Positions 32,510-44,163 of a DNA stretch of 64,000 bases are shown here, piece by piece (within the stretch, counting starts at the first letter, position 1; each line of letters opens with the position of its first letter). This DNA is from Bactericera cockerelli. Its lineage: Eukaryota > Arthropoda > Insecta > Hemiptera > Triozidae. Made by a program: the position numbers and the translations under genes. The notes beneath the pieces were generated by a model. That model saw only the letters and a program-made list of their open reading frames with translations, had not been told where the DNA came from and did not search any database. The stretch covers positions 23,377,676-23,441,675 of the forward strand of contig CM044963.1 in NCBI GenBank assembly GCA_024516035.1, in the 5' to 3' direction.

Positions 32510-32715
32510 ACTCCTAGGTCCACACAGGTGCGATACAGGTGTCTCCAGGAATCATCGAGATCTACACATTCCTGGAGTTTCTAGTAATGTACAGGGTGTT
32601 CCTGCCGATATTTTATTAATTCTACAGGATGTTACTGATACAGGTGTCTCCAGGAATCAACGAGAGCTACACATTCCTGGAGTTTTTATAAACGTACAGG
32701 GTGTTCCTGCGTTAA
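32510..32715 (+). repeat. 105-bp tandem repeat, 2 units
   Basis: Units with GATACAGGTGTCTCCAGGAATC, CTACACATTCCTGGAGTTT and TGTACAGGGTGTTCCTGC begin at 32532 and 32637. Copy B has three (62204, about 62299, 62404). Confidence 0.88.
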
Positions 32716-32734
32716 TTACGATGTAGGTAATAAC

Positions 32735-32830
32735 ACTTAAACAATCACTCAAACTCGCTTTACTAAATATTTGCTTAACTTTAGACTTGAACCACTGACC
32801 TCCAGTTATCAATCTACTGAGGTCGGTGTG
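32735..32830 (-). repeat. SINE-E, truncated
   Basis: CAAACTCGCTTTACTAAATAT, AGACTTGAACCACTGACCTCC, TATCAATCTACTGAGGTCGG. Partner at 62500-62600. Confidence 0.75.
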
Positions 32831-33159
32831 TAGTAGGTGTACACAATTATATAATTATAATGTACTTAAATTATGTTATTTTGTTGCATTATATTATATT
32901 TATTTTACTTTAATGACCGTCTTATAATTTACTGTTATTTCGTTTAGAATCTTCCATCATTACAGTTTTATACTACAGCCGCAATTCATCGGAGTCCATA
33001 GAAAGTGGCTAAACAAACACCATATGCGAAAAATAAATAAATAATAATAATAAATAGTGGCATTTATAATCCAGTTGAAATTACAGTACTTTCGTTTAGT
33101 ACCTTCCAAAATTTCAGTGTCCAATTAGATGTATGTAGGTAGTATATTTATATAATTAT

Positions 33160-33285
33160 TATATATATAAGTATAAGTATAAGTAGTGCTTTATTTAGAC
33201 TGTCAGCGCAAGACAGGTAGTCCCATTATGCCAACAGTTTAACAAAGCACCTCTTTATTTTACCTATATAGCACCTATATAGGTA
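33160..33285 (-). repeat. SINE-A 3' fragment, copy A only
   Basis: GTGCTTTATTTAGACTGTC and GACAGGTAGTCCCATTATG match the inverted SINE-A 3' half (11650-11705). Copy B reads straight across in TATATAATGAAATT (about 62965). Confidence 0.65.
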
Positions 33286-34109
33286 ATGAAATTATATTTT
33301 TAGTCGGCGCCATGAAGGTGACTAAGCAAACACCGTCTGTGAAAGAGTACCATTATTTAGGGTCCAGGTGAACTTAAAGTTCGTTTAGTACCTTCCAAAC
33401 TTTCCGTATTCAAGCTAATAAAATTATAATAACTGTTTAAAAAAAGAAACACAGAAATTAAAGAAAATTACTTGTTTGATTTAGTAATTATTATTTTTAA
33501 CTGGGCAGAGGAGTTGCCAACCAAACAGCTAAAGCCCGGGACGCTGCTGGCGCATTGAAGTACCCAAATTTTATATAACTTTAGTTGGTACTTTCAAATT
33601 TTCAGTACCAATGAAAAAAAAATCAATATTTTACGATCCATTTTATTTATTTTAGTGTCAGAGACTCAGAGTGCCAACACTATTGGTCAGAAAAGTAAAG
33701 TGTGCCAAAAATGAAATTAATCCTTAGAAGAATTCCTTAGGAGAGAGCCACAAAAATTGTAATGAAAAACTAAAATAAATATACATTATTACATTAAAAA
33801 AAAAAAAAAAAAAATTGTTATATTCAGTTTCACGATTCACAGCCAAGAGTTCCTGTTACACCTGTATGATTTTGGCACAAGTTATGATTGTTTTTGGTAG
33901 TCCATAGATTTATGACGCTGTGTTCTTGGTTTTAATGGAGAATTTTAGTGTCGAAAAAATGAAAGAGGTCAGTGGCTCTGTGGCAGAAAATTTAAATTAG
34001 ATTTGGAGTTTGTTAATGGTGTTTTACGTCATTTTGAACTGCTGTGCATACCTACTCTTAGGCTGGCCATATAGGTAATGATAAATCATTTAGATAATAT
34101 TATGATGGG

Positions 34110-34228
34110 CTATGTACGAGTTAAGACTCTGAGGGTTAGGTGGTAGAAAATGCTTTGAGCACTAACCTCGCTTGGTAGCATTGTTATTATTATTAGTGCA
34201 CTAAACTCACTCGGCCACTGTGACTACA
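34110..34228. repeat. SINE-C 3' end joined to SINE-B head fragment
   Basis: ACTCTGAGGGTTAGGTGGTAG ... CCTCGCTTGGTAGC then (TTATTA) and CACTAAACTCACTCGGCCACTG (SINE-B head, inverted). Copy B has an extra poly(T)-headed insert between the two pieces. Confidence 0.7.
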
Positions 34229-34980
34229 AAAGATTTATTTAAACAAACAGGATAAGTCTCATTTCAAAATTAGGCAAATTCAGAGTTAAGTGTAAGCTCG
34301 TGATAGTAACCCAAGGAGGTATAGTGTATCGCGGTACCTACACAAAGCTAAGCTAAGCTATATGTGCCAGATTGGTGATGAGTTCTTCTGTCAAAATCTC
34401 CATACGGTCCCATCTGCTTTAGTTACCTTTTAAAGTATTAAAATTAAAAAAATCTGATAAGTTATTTTTTTAAACATGGTATAATCTGGTAGAATACCCT
34501 CCTACAATCTATACATATTCATAATAATATTTAATGTACAAATTTTATAACAATTTACTTGAATTTAAATATTGCCAAATGGTCAGCAGATGTTGTTGGG
34601 TACTGACAACTTTGATCAAAGACAGTTTACCGCGCGGGTGAAAAGGGATAATAATAATAATAAAAATTAATTTTAACATACTACATAGTTATAGCTATAG
34701 TAAGATATACTGAAATGTCTCCTCATTATTAACTTAGAAGCTGAAAAATAAATGAAATCTACCTCGAAATAATAATAAATATAATAATAATAAGACATAC
34801 ATACATGAAATAAGGTAGAGAGTAATGGTCTGTGTAATAATTGCGGCAGATCGGATGTCACAATGGCATTTCAAAACTTTTCAGTTCGTTTTCAATATGC
34901 TGATGTCTAAAATGTTAAAACAGATTTCAAAAGTTGTGTAGGAACTCAACCTGGACCATAATAATAATAATAATAATGAA
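34229..34980. other. No gene seen
   Basis: Past the end of the duplicated block. AT-rich, with (TAA)n at about 34651-34663 and 34967-34978. No repeat head recognised. Confidence 0.4.
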
Positions 34981-34984
34981 TAAA

Positions 34985-35203
34985 TAGTAAATATTTTTCT
35001 CTGTGTTATTGTATCACAATTTTTAGTGGGTAGCGCAGAATTATAGGACTTTTCCATATCTTTTAAATCCTAATATCTTATTTTTGTCTATAATTCCGCT
35101 ACTGTTCGCTGCTCGCATTAAAGTAACTACTAATTTTTCCTCACGAGGTATAAGTGGACCCCGAACACCCAAGAACAGAGCAGAAAAAATCCTGCCACGC
35201 TGG
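34985..35203 (-). repeat. SINE-B, 5'-truncated
   Basis: CTGTGTTATTGTATCACAAT, GGTAGCGCAGAATTATAGG and CGAGGTATAAGTGGACCCCG; stops at CCTGCCACGCTGG before the B box. Confidence 0.85.
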
Positions 35204-35523
35204 TTTTTTTCTAATTGACTGTTTGACATTTTAGATTCGTTTTTTCTAATTCGAGGATATTCTAATTTGTCCAGAAATGTTATCAGCTCAATTTATAAAA
35301 AAGTGACCGATTAATTTCAAATACTTTATATAGGTATTAGAAAGTAAAAAAATATTTTGGGTGAGGTAAATGTGAGTAGCAGGTTTTTGCGAATAGAGGG
35401 TAGAACCCCCGTCGTTTTAAAGAAAGAATTATTAGAAATTCATCGGAAGTAATATTATTATCAATTTCAAAAAGAAAGAAATCAATTAACAACATCCAAA
35501 TCTGCTCATCAAAGGGTTAACAC

Positions 35524-36134
35524 GGCTACGTATGAGTTCGGTGCGGAAAATAAAAAAACGTATGAGTTCGGTGCCGCCTAAAAAAGGTCATGTATGAATT
35601 CGGTGCCGCCTAAAAAAGGTCATGTATGAATTCGGTGCCCTGGTACTTGCCCTGATGATCAGGTAATTATAGTATTTTTTTCCTTATAGTCATGGCCTCC
35701 AATTAATAAACCGAGGCATGGCCTTCATTGTATTTTACCTAACCCTACTATAAACCCAAGGCATGGCCTTCATTGTATTTTACCTAACCCTACTATAAAC
35801 CCAAGGCATGGCCTTCATTGTATTTTACCTAACCCTACTATAAACCCAAGGCATGGCCTTCATTGTATTTTACCTAACCCTACTATTAACCCTAGGCATG
35901 GCCTTCAAGGAGGAAATGGACAGCCTTGCTGAATGTAACTGTCTACAACATAATCTACTAACTTAATAACAGCAGGATAACTGTTAACAAGCAACAGAGT
36001 ACATTATAAAAAAACAATCAATTTATAAGTCATTAGGACCGCACCGAACTCATACATCACCTTTTTTCGGCGGCACCGAATTCATACATGCGAAAAAGGT
36101 GCGGGTAATCTTCGCACCGAACTCACCTATTGCC
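35524..36134 (-). mobile_element. GAGTTCGGTGC element, 611 bp
   Basis: Inverted copy: GGCTACGTATGAGTTCGG ... CCGAACTCACCTATTGCC with 8-bp duplication GTTAACAC (35516-35523, 36135-36142). Left side shows the 32-bp sub-terminal unit (GGTCATGTATGAATTCGGTG, CCGCCTAAAAAA) twice; minisatellite of about 4-5 units. Confidence 0.95.
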
Positions 36135-36579
36135 GTTAACACAGAACACCTGATTTATTAATGAGCAAAAAAAAGTGGTAAGAAAAAATACGAACCAATT
36201 TTAGAACCGAACCCACAAACCCATCAAGCTTTGACGAGCAGGTGAAAAGTTTTGCACACACCTTTCCTAAATTTTTGGCCGGGGTTCATTGCACCTCCAA
36301 AAACTAAATGATGATGATGATCTTGTGGAAATGTCGATGATGATTCCAATGATAATGACGATGATGAAAGTCAATCTGATAATTGATATAACAGGGTGGA
36401 CCATTTAAATGTAAGGTATTATTTTGGGTACCGTGCATTAGTAGTTACCTAAGTAGTTAAATATAAATAATTGTACCACAATGGTACTTGTATTTACGGG
36501 AAAACCCCTGTTAATTGCACGTACAAAGAACATAATGAAGCAATATGAAGCATATTTACAAATTGTCAATGTTAATAGT

Positions 36580-36845
36580 AGTCGCCGTGGCAGAGTGAGT
36601 TAGCGCGCTAGGCATTGCACGCACGATGACCTGGGTTCGATCCCCAGCGGGGCAGAATTTTTCTGCTCCGTACTTGGGTGTTCGGGGTCCACTTATACCT
36701 CGTGAGGAAAAATGAGTAGCTGCTTCAATGTTAGCAACGACCAGTGGCGGAATTATAGGCAAAAACAAGATATTGGGATATTAAAGATACGGAAAAGTCC
36801 TATAATTCTGCGCTACCCACTAAAATTGTGATATATTAATGGTAA
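36580..36845 (+). repeat. SINE-B, full length
   Basis: GTCGCCGTGGCAGAGTGAG head, CTGGGTTCGATCCCCAGCGG B-box and a complete body; one of the least diverged copies. Confidence 0.92.
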
Positions 36846-36867
36846 TAGTAAAACGTTAAGCTCTATG

Positions 36868-36925
36868 TTAAAGCGCGTGTCTGGTAATCCAGGTAACGTA
36901 CAGATCCGTTGGTTTGAATCCCACC
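36868..36925 (+). repeat. SINE-C head fragment
   Basis: AAGCGCGTGTCTGGTAATCC then CAGATCCGTTGGTTTGAATCC. It ends a few bases before the Helitron. Confidence 0.8.
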
Positions 36926-36958
36926 CAATGCATGATTTTTTCCTAATGTATTTGATTA

Positions 36959-37205
36959 CAAGGGGCTGTCGCCCGCTTTGCGGGCCGAGGCATGGCCGTG
37001 AAAGCAAGAAATCCTTTTTCGCCAATGGCAGGTTTTGTAGTGGGAGTTTCGAAAAATCCCGTCTTATTGCACATCTAGACTATAAGACAAAGCTACCTAC
37101 CAAATTTCAGCTTCCTAGGACTTACGGTTTGGGCTGTAGAGCGATGATCAGTCAGTGGTCAGTGGTCAGTGGTCAGTGAGTGTCTTTGACATTTATATAT
37201 TAAGA
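36959..37205 (-). mobile_element. Non-autonomous Helitron, 247 bp
   Basis: Same family as 23349-23579, with GGCCCGCAAAGCGGGCGACAG hairpin. The 3' end reads CTTG instead of CTAG, and (TCAGTGG)n is expanded near 37150-37178. Confidence 0.8.
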
Positions 37206-37345
37206 TTATGACCACTATTAAGTCACAACTGTTTGCAATGGATTGAACTGTTCTGTATTTCATAATGTACACAAGATCTAGCTGGGCGGATGAAACACTC
37301 CTCTCTCGCCGAATCAGGATACAAATTAAGGGGAAGATGAGGTGG

Positions 37346-38580
37346 CGCGGGAGGCGCCTCATTGAGTCCCGTCTGGATTTGTCCCTTTTTGTCGATGCTT
37401 CATTGAGTCCCAAGGTTTGGAACGGTTGAAGTTATCGTACCACTCATTGAGTCCCGTACATAATTAATACCCATTTTTCCTTATACATAAACTTGTACAT
37501 AGAAGATCATATTATTTGTCAGTCAGTTGGGGCAGTCCTCCTCTAAAAAATTAGAACACTCTTTTCATTTTTTATTAAGAATTCTTGTTTTTATTTTTAT
37601 TCATAAATGAAAATGAAATTATTGTCTATTGGAATTTGATGCGTAAGTGAATTTTTTGTTAGAGGAATTTTGTAGTTAGATAGGGTTAGGTAAAGTTAAC
37701 AAGGTGAGATTGCACGATAGATTTCTGACTTCAGTTTGTCGGGTAGGATGGTTGGGTGAGGGGCTTAGGTTAGGTTGAAATTAGCGCAGGCGGTTAGGCC
37801 GGGTCGCGCAGTGACCCGGTCTAGCCCTGCGCTAATTTCAACCTAACCTAAGCCCCTCACCCAAGCTATCCTAGCTGGCTAACGAAACACAACATTTAGA
37901 CATAACTGTCCGCGTATTCATTTTTATAAAAATTAACTGTGTTCTTATTTACTTCTTCTTATATACTAACATCAGGTAAAGGGACTCAATGAGTCATATG
38001 GTCTGGTAGACCCAAAAATATTAGGGGACTCAATGAGGCATATGGTCTGTGGTACCTGCTAAAATTACGGGACTCAATGACATGAAAAAAAGGTCAACGG
38101 GACTCAATGAGTGTACGCGGGAGGCGCCTCATTGAGTCCCGTCTGGATTTGTCCCTTTTTGTCGATGCTTCATTGAGTCCCAAGGTTTGGAACGGTTGAA
38201 GTTATCGTACCACTCATTGAGTCCCGTACATAATTAATACCCATTTTTCCTTATACATAAACTTGTACATAGAAGATCATAATTATTATTTGTCAGTCAG
38301 TTGGGGCAGTCCTCCTCTAATAAATTAGAACACTCTTTTCATTTTTTATTAAGAATTCTTGTTTTTATTTTTATTCATAAATGAAAATGAAATTATTGTC
38401 TATTGGAATTTGATGCGTAAGTGAATTTTTTGTTAGAGGAATTTTGTAGTTAGATAGGGTTAGGTAAAGTTAACAAGGTGAGATTGCACGATAGATTTCT
38501 GACTTCAGTTTGTCGGGTAGGATGGTTGGGTGAGGGGCTTAGGTTAGGTTGAAATTAGCGCAGGCGGTTAGGCCGGGTCA
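37346..38580. mobile_element. CATTGAGTCCC foldback element, one full unit and a half
   Basis: A 770-bp unit (start CGCGGGAGGCGCCTCATTG at 37346) is followed in tandem by a second (38116) that stops at 38580, the centre of the palindrome. Left arm carries CTTCATTGAGTCCC-type motifs three times, the right arm GGGACTCAATGA four times. The centre is a long stem (GGTTAGGTTGAAATTAGCGC against its complement, about 37770-37860). Contains AGGGTTAGGTAAA (37683). The target duplication is not resolved. Confidence 0.85.
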
Positions 38581-38955
38581 CTGGGTTTACAAAACAATCA
38601 TCAGGTACAAAAGTCTACTGAACACCATTCACATTACAATCTCAAGTCGCATTCTGATGAAATCGTGCACTGCGCATTCAAAGGTCTTCTGCCAAGCTAG
38701 ATCTCGTTTACTGTACGTTCACATGACCCACCCTGTATTGATGAAGTTAATATTTTTTTATGCTCTCAATTAACATCTTGTTGATGATATGGATGAAGAT
38801 AACATTGTTGGTAATGATAATTAAGATGGTCGCCTGAATAAATTACCCAAAACGGTCGAGGAACAATCAGAGAGCATTTACATAAGTGCACCAGACATAA
38901 TTCCATACTAACATTGACCTTAGAAAGACCAAAATAAAAACATAATAATAAAAAA
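38581..38955. other. No gene seen
   Basis: Plain sequence after the truncated foldback unit. Short frames on both strands lack recognisable motifs. Confidence 0.4.
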
Positions 38956-38959
38956 AACT

Positions 38960-39200
38960 CGGGTGAAAATAATAATAATAACACTCTTTGGGTAAAGGTA
39001 ACCACAAGGCGAGGTTAATGCTCAGAGCATTTTCTACCACCTAACTGTCAGAGTCTTATACGCTATGGTCTTATTATTATGTGTTCACAAACTCAATTTA
39101 CTTAGGAAAAATTCATGCACTGGGTGGGATTCGAACCAACGGATCTCTACACTACCTGGATTACCAGACTAGCTCCTTAACCACTTGACTACCAGGGTAA
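38960..39200 (-). repeat. SINE-C, inverted, full length
   Basis: AACACTCTTTGGGTAAAGG to GGTGGGATTCGAACCAACGG and CTTAACCACTTGACTACCAG; intact B box. Confidence 0.9.
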
Positions 39201-39459
39201 GAAAGAATGAAAGCAAAATATCAGCAAAATATAAGCTACTATGGGATAAAAGCAAGAGAGATGGGCTAATAGACTGACTTTTGATCGTAAATTTGACTTG
39301 GCAAAAGTCATTTAATTATGTAAAACGTTAAGGATAACTTTCATTCATTTTTCAGAATTATACCTTTCCATTAGGAACTAAGCAATTAGGCCATAGAAAA
39401 AAAGCATATAAAAAATTAAAGAAGCAAAGAGGAAAATGAAGAAACCATTTATGTACTTA

Positions 39460-39630
39460 AATAATAATACCATCTAATGGTCAGAATCTTATTATTATGT
39501 GGTCATCTGGTCATATACTCAAATAATGAGGAAAAACTCTTGTATTGGGTGAGTTTTGAACCAACGGACCCCTACGCTACCTGGATTACCAGACTGGCGC
39601 GTTAACCACTTAACTACCAGTGCACGATAG
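39460..39630 (-). repeat. SINE-C, inverted, 3' truncated
   Basis: CTTATTATTATGTGGTCATC, GGTGAGTTTTGAACCAACGG, GCGCGTTAACCACTTAACTACC. Confidence 0.88.
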
Positions 39631-40355
39631 ATACTAATTTGGACCATATTAAACAACACACTATCGCCTTAAACATAATAAAGAAAACAAGGAAACACCA
39701 GACAGAGCTGGCGACTGAACCCGAAGCAACCACAAGACTTGAAAATCTTTCAAAACCCTCCTTCCTATTATGAGACCTCTAATTAGGTCCAAACATTTCC
39801 ACGTGTTCAGAATATTACATTTTGGGCAGGTGCAAAATGTATCTCATTTTCGAGACCCTTTTTTGGGCTGCGAAATCCTGGACGGAATTTCTAGACTGGT
39901 TTTGGTTTATTAATTAAAAAATTTCGGGTTGCGTTTTTTATTGGTTTTCTTGGACCTGATTGTAATCTTGATGTTTGAAAATATACTTTTGTTGTTTTTC
40001 TGTTTTGTGTTGTTGTTGTTGTTGTTGCTTTTTTTCAAATATTTTTAATGGATATATATTTTACAACAATGATTTAATATATGTGATGTTTTTAGTTGCA
40101 GCTCTTACAGATATTAATTGCCCGATGTCTGCTGAATTTTGAGTCATCTATGTCAGGTGTACTTTGGTTTTCTATGGTTCGTGTGGTGTAACTTGATAAT
40201 AACCTTAGCTGCTGCTAATACGTGTGATGGTCATATTGTTTGGAGTCCCTAGACCTTTCAGAGAACGTTTCAACACTTTGAGAACTCATAAGTACAAGCA
40301 TTATTATTATTAATAATAAATTATTTATTTAGTATAAATAACATGGACCTATGTA
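39631..40355. other. No gene seen
   Basis: AT-rich with a (TTG)n stretch near 40007-40026. No recognisable repeat head. Confidence 0.4.
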
Positions 40356-40570
40356 CCCAGGCTGGGTGAAATTAATGTGTGTAGCTGGTACGATTCCCAG
40401 TGAATGGAGGGTAAAACCCCCGTCCTAATCCAGGACGTTAAACCAAATAGAATCGTTGGCTTTAGGAAGGGCATCCAGCCGTGAAAAACGTGCCAAAACA
40501 TACCAACCTCAACCATGAGGTTGAACAACGTCGACCCTTCTCAAGCGGGATAAGACAGAGTAAAAGAATA
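40355..40570 (+). repeat. SINE body with RTE-like tail
   Basis: CCCAGGCTGGGTGAAATTAATG, CGATTCCCAGTGAATGGAGGG, CGTCCTAATCCAGGACG, then AGGAAGGGCATCCAGCC and GAGGTTGAACAACGTCGACC. The best-preserved example of the body-to-tail junction. Head missing. Confidence 0.8.
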
Positions 40571-40989
40571 AGTAAGAAGATGGACGTATGTACACTTGTA
40601 CAGTACAAATTATAATTACAAAGAAATGGAGAGAAATGGTAACAATATAAACAATAAAAAGGAAAAATTAGATACCATATAACACATAATATGCCCTAAC
40701 TAAAAGGCGAGAATATCGCCTATGTCAATCTCTTCCACACAACGTGCAGGTCTTTATTTATACTGTCAAGGGTTTACATATTATTTTCCGGCAAACAATC
40801 CCAATACTCACACTAACCTCACCCAGCATGAGTGAAGCCGGGAGTAGCAAAAAGGATATGGATTTTTATGATGACCATTGATGGATTTTAAACCAGAACG
40901 GTCACCAATCCATGTCTGTGCCACGCTAGACGTTGTATTAATTCATTGATCGGATTTGAAATGTTGTATTGAAAGTGCAATCTCCGCTG

Positions 40990-41222
40990 GCTAAATAATA
41001 ATAGTAATAATTATAATAACACTCTTTAGTGGAAGGTAACCACCAGGCGAGGTTAATACTCAAAGCATTTTCTACCACCTAACTCTCAGAGTCTTATTTT
41101 TATGTGATAACAAATTCAAATTAAGAAGCAAAAACTCATGTGGGTGGGATTCGAACCAACGGATCTCTAAGCTACCTGGATTACCAGACTATCGCGTTAA
41201 CCACTTGACTACCAGTACATGA
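40990..41222 (-). repeat. SINE-C, inverted
   Basis: AACACTCTTTAGTGGAAGGTAACC ... GGGTGGGATTCGAACCAACGG ... TTAACCACTTGACTACCAG. Confidence 0.9.
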
Positions 41223-41694
41223 TAGATACTAATTTGGACCATATTAAACAGCAGTCTTATTAATTTTTAATTTCAAACTCTAATAAAAACTAAATAACTA
41301 ACAAACTGCACTCATTGAAAAATCCCCCCGTCTTCAGAATGTTGCTTCAAGCAGAAATCCTTTCATTTTTTCTACAAATAATAATAATAGTAGGATGGAT
41401 ATAATTAAATATTGTAAAACAGTTGGAAGAAAAGAAACAGGAGGTTCAAAGAATGTGACTGAATAATCAGTTTTCTTGACGGAAACAGAAACATGAAGAA
41501 ACACCTTGCTATGAAACAGCGGCTCCTAATTTGTGCGTCGGATGTGTACGCAATATTTTTTTTTTAATATACATAGTATGTTCACAATTAATGTTTCTTA
41601 AATCTAAACTAATTCCAATTAAAGTTTATGGAACTATGGATATTTTCTTTAAGGATTTATGGATAAAGTTTATGGATATTTTTAAATATTCTGA

Positions 41695-41885
41695 GAGATC
41701 AGTCGGATCTCCACCGAAGTTGAGCAACGTCCAGCGAGGTGAAGATTTCGTGATGCTGTCACTCTGGTCCAACCCAGGCTGGGTGAGGTCAATGTGGAGA
41801 GCGGATTTGTGAGTTTTCTATGAATGGAGGGTAACACCCCCGTTTCGAGATGACCTAGCTGTTTAAGGGACGTGATACCCAAGAA
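41695..41885 (+). repeat. 5S-rRNA-headed SINE, internally diverged
   Basis: CCGAAGTTGAGCAACGTCCAG (5S-like) then CCAGGCTGGGTGAGGTCAATG, ATGAATGGAGGGTAACACCC and a tail. The 5S box-C stretch is altered (GAAGATTTCGTGATGC). Confidence 0.85.
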
Positions 41886-42119
41886 AAAATAAAATACACC
41901 TACTAGTTCTTAACCAACTGGCAAGTTGCCTCAGACACTGTGAAACATTCATCTGAAAAAAACAGTCAGTTATCTGCTGTCCTATACAACGAAATAATAA
42001 AGGCTGTAAATTATTATTATTTAACACTTTATTAATTGGACATATTATAAATTACAACACATAATTACAAATTTATATACAAATATGAGAGAAGTAAAAA
42101 GAGAAAAAAATTCAGAAAA

Positions 42120-42120
<1 letters not shown>

Positions 42121-42151
<31 letters not shown>

Positions 42152-42152
42152 C
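42121..42152. repeat. (AAT)n microsatellite at a LINE 3' end
   Basis: About ten AAT units directly abutting the minus-strand LINE's 3' side, consistent with a (TTA)n-type LINE tail. Confidence 0.7.
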
Positions 42153-42878
42153 TGTTGAACAGGTGTATATTTACGGGCCAAGCCCTATATAAACATATAA
42201 CAAGATTACAAATTACAAATTAAAAGTATAAGTACAAAATAAAAGCAGAATAAAATTATTTATCAAAATTCCATTATCTAAATGTATCACAGATCACAGG
42301 CAAAGAAATTTGTAGTTCAAAAACGACCAAAAATATAAGAAAATCAATTGCAGCATGCTGCAGTGTCAAAATATGTACATGAAAAAAAAATATAAAATGT
42401 AAATAAGTAAAAATATAACATTTTACATGTCAGATAAATAAAATAAAGCGAAAATAGTATTAACATTAAAATATACATACAGAATATACAGATACACAAA
42501 TAACATTCATATCACAGAGGGTTCAATGTATCGACATATTTTACTTAGGAACATTTTTAATAAGAACATTCTCGTTGCACATCATTCTGTTCATAGGTTC
42601 AAAATAAGTGTAATTTGTGCAACATTGTTTCACAAAGAAGGTGTTGTTCTTCCTTAGACGTCTATGACAGTCCAGAGAAATCAAGCTCAAGAGTTTAGGG
42701 CAGTCAACTTCCCCTTCAAACAATTTGTTGAAGAAGGAAGAATCAGCCTTCAGTCTGCGATCCCTGAGAGAAGGAATGTCAATGTCAATGTTAGGAAAAC
42801 GATAACGACAATATGATAAGAATTTCCTCTGAACTCGCTCAAGGGTGTCTATATGTACTTCATATATCGGGGACCAAA
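42153..42878 (-). pseudogene. Non-LTR retrotransposon 3' part (ORF2 C-terminus and 3' UTR), cut by gap
   Basis: The minus-strand frame from the gap edge reads WSPIYEVHIDTLERVQRKFL, then SYCRYRFPNIDIDIPSLRDR, with KADSSFFNKLFEGEVDCPKL and CHRRLRKNNTFFV further on. It stops at about 42541. WSPxYxxHIxxLERVQRKFL is the hallmark of the region downstream of reverse transcriptase in Jockey/CR1/I-type LINEs. The reverse-transcriptase domain would lie across the N gap, but the far side of the gap does not continue it. Confidence 0.85.
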
Positions 42879-42978
42879 NNNNNNNNNNNNNNNNNNNNNN
42901 NNNNNNNNNNNNNNNNNNNNNNNNNNNNNNNNNNNNNNNNNNNNNNNNNNNNNNNNNNNNNNNNNNNNNNNNNNNNNN
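42879..42978. other. Assembly gap, 100 N
   Basis: Exactly 100 N, the usual placeholder length for a gap of unknown size. The LINE on its left does not resume on its right; instead a second copy of 5163 onward begins. Confidence 0.98.
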
Positions 42979-42993
42979 ATCAATAATTAATTT

Positions 42994-43345
42994 ACGGGCC
43001 TTAGTACCTAAATCGATAAGGCGGCCGACTGTTAACCTGGAGGTCGGTGGTTCAAGTCCGGTTTCAGCTTAGACTTAGTAAAGTTAGTTTGAGTAGTTCT
43101 GATATCACGAAAGTGATTATCTATGAACTTGTGCTAAAGTGCACTGGTTGTCAAGTGGTCAACGCGCTAGTCTGTTAATCCAGGTATCGTAAGGATCCGT
43201 TTTTTTTTTAATCCCACCCATTGAATGAATTTTTACTACACTACATAATAATAAGACTCTAAGGGTTAGGTGGTAGAAAATGCATTGATCATTAACTTCG
43301 CCTGGTGGTTAACTTCCACTAAAGAGTGTTATTATTAATAGTGCT
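42994..43345 (+). repeat. SINE-E plus SINE-C, copy B
   Basis: Partner of 5181-5540. The SINE-E head is altered near 43000, beside the gap. Confidence 0.85.
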
Positions 43346-44163
43346 AGCAAGGTTCAGGTTCTCAGCGCCATCTTTACTACCGGACATTTCAGACATAGTA
43401 GAAAATACCTCTGACCAACAAGACATAGTAGCAAATACCTTTGACCAAATGAGGATGTAATCAGAATCTCCACAGCGCCGGTATCTACAATAGACACATT
43501 GGACACAACAATACAAAACAAGTCTGGTTTTAAAGGAATAGCAAATATCTTTGCCCAAATAGGGCTTGCAGGATTTTGAAGCGCCAAGATTCCATGCTAT
43601 ACAATACATATACTGAACTCAACATGCTATACGTGTATAAATAAGGACAAACCAACAAACCTATATAAAACATTGATAGTACATAAATGCATTATACACA
43701 TGTATGAAGAAGTGGAAGTAAACGAAAAAGAAGAAAGATAATATTAAAAATATAAAAAAAGGAAAAAATAATCATAAGAAGAAGATTGACTGTATTGAAC
43801 TTGAAATAAGTATACTATAAAATGCAGTGGAACTATATTTTAAAATAAAGGTAGTCGTATGTTATCTTAAGTGCACTTGAAGGAATGTGTACTATCCTAT
43901 GACGAGTTAGGTAGTAGAAATACCTGTGCCCAAATCGGGATATGATCGGACAATCAAGGACCTGTATCAGCGCCAGAAGACGTAAAGTTGCATTCTTTAT
44001 TCCAGGCTTTTTTATTAGAATCTTTTTTTTTCACAGTAATTAGTACTTTGTTCTGGTGTATGGTTTCGTATTAATTTATAATAATAATAATACCAGGATA
44101 GGTTAATTATTCTCAAGCATTTTCTACCACCTAACCCTCAGAGCCTTATTATTATGTGGTCAC

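Larger units (their letters stand above)
5163..34236. repeat. Copy A of a large duplicated block
   Basis: Collinear with 42979-63999 apart from discrete insertions and deletions. Parts such as 9300-12090 and 21138-26000 look nearly identical to their partners by eye, while 28100-31000 is visibly more diverged. The equivalence starts at ATCAATAATTAATTTAC (5163 and 42979). Confidence 0.93.
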
